DNA of 5,980 nt from an uncultured Moraxellaceae bacterium (GTDB lineage Bacteria; Pseudomonadota; Gammaproteobacteria; Pseudomonadales; Moraxellaceae). The position numbers and the translations under genes are program-made. This document shows positions 5,244 through 5,980 of the stretch, piece by piece. Location: contig CALEYY010000140.1 in the NCBI GenBank assembly GCA_937928295.1, positions 1 through 5,980 of the forward strand, in the 5' to 3' direction. Position 1 is the stretch's first letter; the number at the start of each line of letters is the position of its first letter. The notes under the pieces were generated by a model. The model had not been told where the DNA came from and did not search any database. It saw only the letters and a program-made list of their open reading frames with translations.

Positions 5244-5980
5244 TCAGATCAACGGGCAGCGCATCAGCCGCATCTGATCCGCATTGGCGAGTGACGAAGG
5301 ATTCAATCCAAAGACCTCATTGAAGGCTCGGTTGATGTGCGCCATATCGTGAAAGCCGGTCTCGACCACCACATCCAGCAGCGACATGCCGCGCGTCCAC
5401 AGCCACACGCCCTTCCACACCGCCGACCAGCGGCAATAATGCGTCAGACTGCAGCCGATCTGCTCTGTGAACAGGTGACGCAGGCGTGAGGGCGACAGAT
5501 GCACCTGCTCCGCCAGCCACGGCAACGACACCGCATCCAGCGATGATTCCTCGATCAGCGCCAGCACCTGCGCGATGCGCGGATGCAGCGGCAGTGCCTC
5601 CGGCCGCTCGCCAGTAAGCGCAAAAATCAGATTGTCGATCAGCACCGGCACCCGTTCGACCGGCAGCTCGGCCTTCTGCGCCAAGGCGATCTCATCATTC
5701 AGGCTCGCGAAACAGGCAGCATCCAACACGGTCACATCATCGCCACCGAGCAGCGAGGCCACGGCATTGAAGTGCGGCGTCGCCACAGACAGATCACAAA
5801 TCATCAGATCGCTGTCCACCGCTACGATGCGTCGGCGCAGCACCTTGGGCGCAATCAGCACGGCACGAGCCTCAGTGATCGTGCCCTCACCGGTCTCGAT
5901 CAGAAATGGCTTGCCAGCGGCATACATCAGCGTTGCCGACAATCGGCGATAGGGCTTTTCTTGGCGCTCCAGCACAAATG
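5244..5980 (-). CDS. AraC-family transcriptional regulator, 5' end cut by window edge
   Basis: At least 243 residues are visible. Numbering starts at a GTG codon (5973-5975), but the frame stays open to the window edge and the N-terminal domain begins abruptly, so the true start probably lies outside. Residues about 1-100 form a cupin-like sensing domain (ARAVLIAP at 36-43). The C-terminal third carries the two helix-turn-helix motifs of AraC proteins: the first around 151-171 (LPWLAEQVHLSPSRLRHLFTEQ, shown here by its landmarks Leu154, Ser161, Leu165 and Phe169), the second around 198-219, with the signature GFHDMAHINRAF (207-218) followed by FGLNPSSL (222-229). It should bind DNA and control transcription in response to an unknown small molecule. 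It reads toward the operon, and a direct repeat typical of AraC operators follows its stop, making it the likely local regulator. It resembles short one-domain-sensor AraC proteins rather than the ~340-residue VirS type. Confidence 0.9.
   Translation of the reverse strand, partial: FVLERQEKPYRRLSATLMYAAGKPFLIETGEGTITEARAVLIAPKVLRRRIVAVDSDLMICDLSVATPHFNAVASLLGGDDVTVLDAACFASLNDEIALAQKAELPVERVPVLIDNLIFALTGERPEALPLHPRIAQVLALIEESSLDAVSLPWLAEQVHLSPSRLRHLFTEQIGCSLTHYCRWSAVWKGVWLWTRGMSLLDVVVETGFHDMAHINRAFNEVFGLNPSSLANADQMRLMRCPLI

Noticed and set aside
5973..5975. GTG as the real start codon of the AraC-family regulator
   Set aside because: The frame is open through the window edge and the sensing domain appears to lack its first strand(s), so the start is more likely outside. 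It cannot be excluded.

Overview
The window is GC-rich chromosomal DNA, tightly packed with genes that all read on the minus strand. The wax ester synthase/diacylglycerol acyltransferase (WS/DGAT) enzyme, the AraC-type regulator and the tight ATGA gene overlaps suggest a lipid-metabolising proteobacterium, most likely a gammaproteobacterium of the hydrocarbon- or lipid-using kind. Actinobacteria carry comparable gene sets, so the assignment is only moderately sure. I see no mobile element, RNA gene or CRISPR array.

Layout in transcription order, from right to left. (1) At the right edge is an AraC-family regulator cut by the window end (5244-5980). (2) A 131-bp intergenic region (5113-5243) contains a perfect 10-bp direct repeat, CTCATACAAG, with 22 bp between repeat starts. 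This looks like a two-half-site AraC operator. (3) A five-gene run follows: a short-chain dehydrogenase (SDR, 4240-5112), a carboxymuconolactone decarboxylase-like protein without the CxxC motif (3611-4243), a type-B carboxylesterase with a complete catalytic triad (2277-3614), a WS/DGAT acyltransferase with HHxxxDG (878-2242), and a second SDR (87-881). Three of the four junctions are 4-bp ATGA stop/start overlaps and the fourth is a 34-bp gap, so the five genes are almost certainly one operon. (4) The last ~86 bases at the left edge are AT-rich and hold no gene, with at most a weak candidate terminator.

How the genes may work together (inference): two oxidoreductases would interconvert alcohol, aldehyde or ketone groups, the WS/DGAT would esterify an alcohol with an acyl-CoA, and the carboxylesterase would hydrolyse esters. 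The set is therefore a small ester-making and ester-breaking module under a local AraC-type regulator. Its composition recalls the mycobacterial mymA operon (AraC-type VirS, esterase LipR, SDR SadH, WS/DGAT-family proteins), but here the regulator is co-directional and upstream, and no monooxygenase or acyl-CoA ligase lies in the window. The substrate and inducer cannot be read from the sequence. The operator and the unusual gene combination are the most interesting points.
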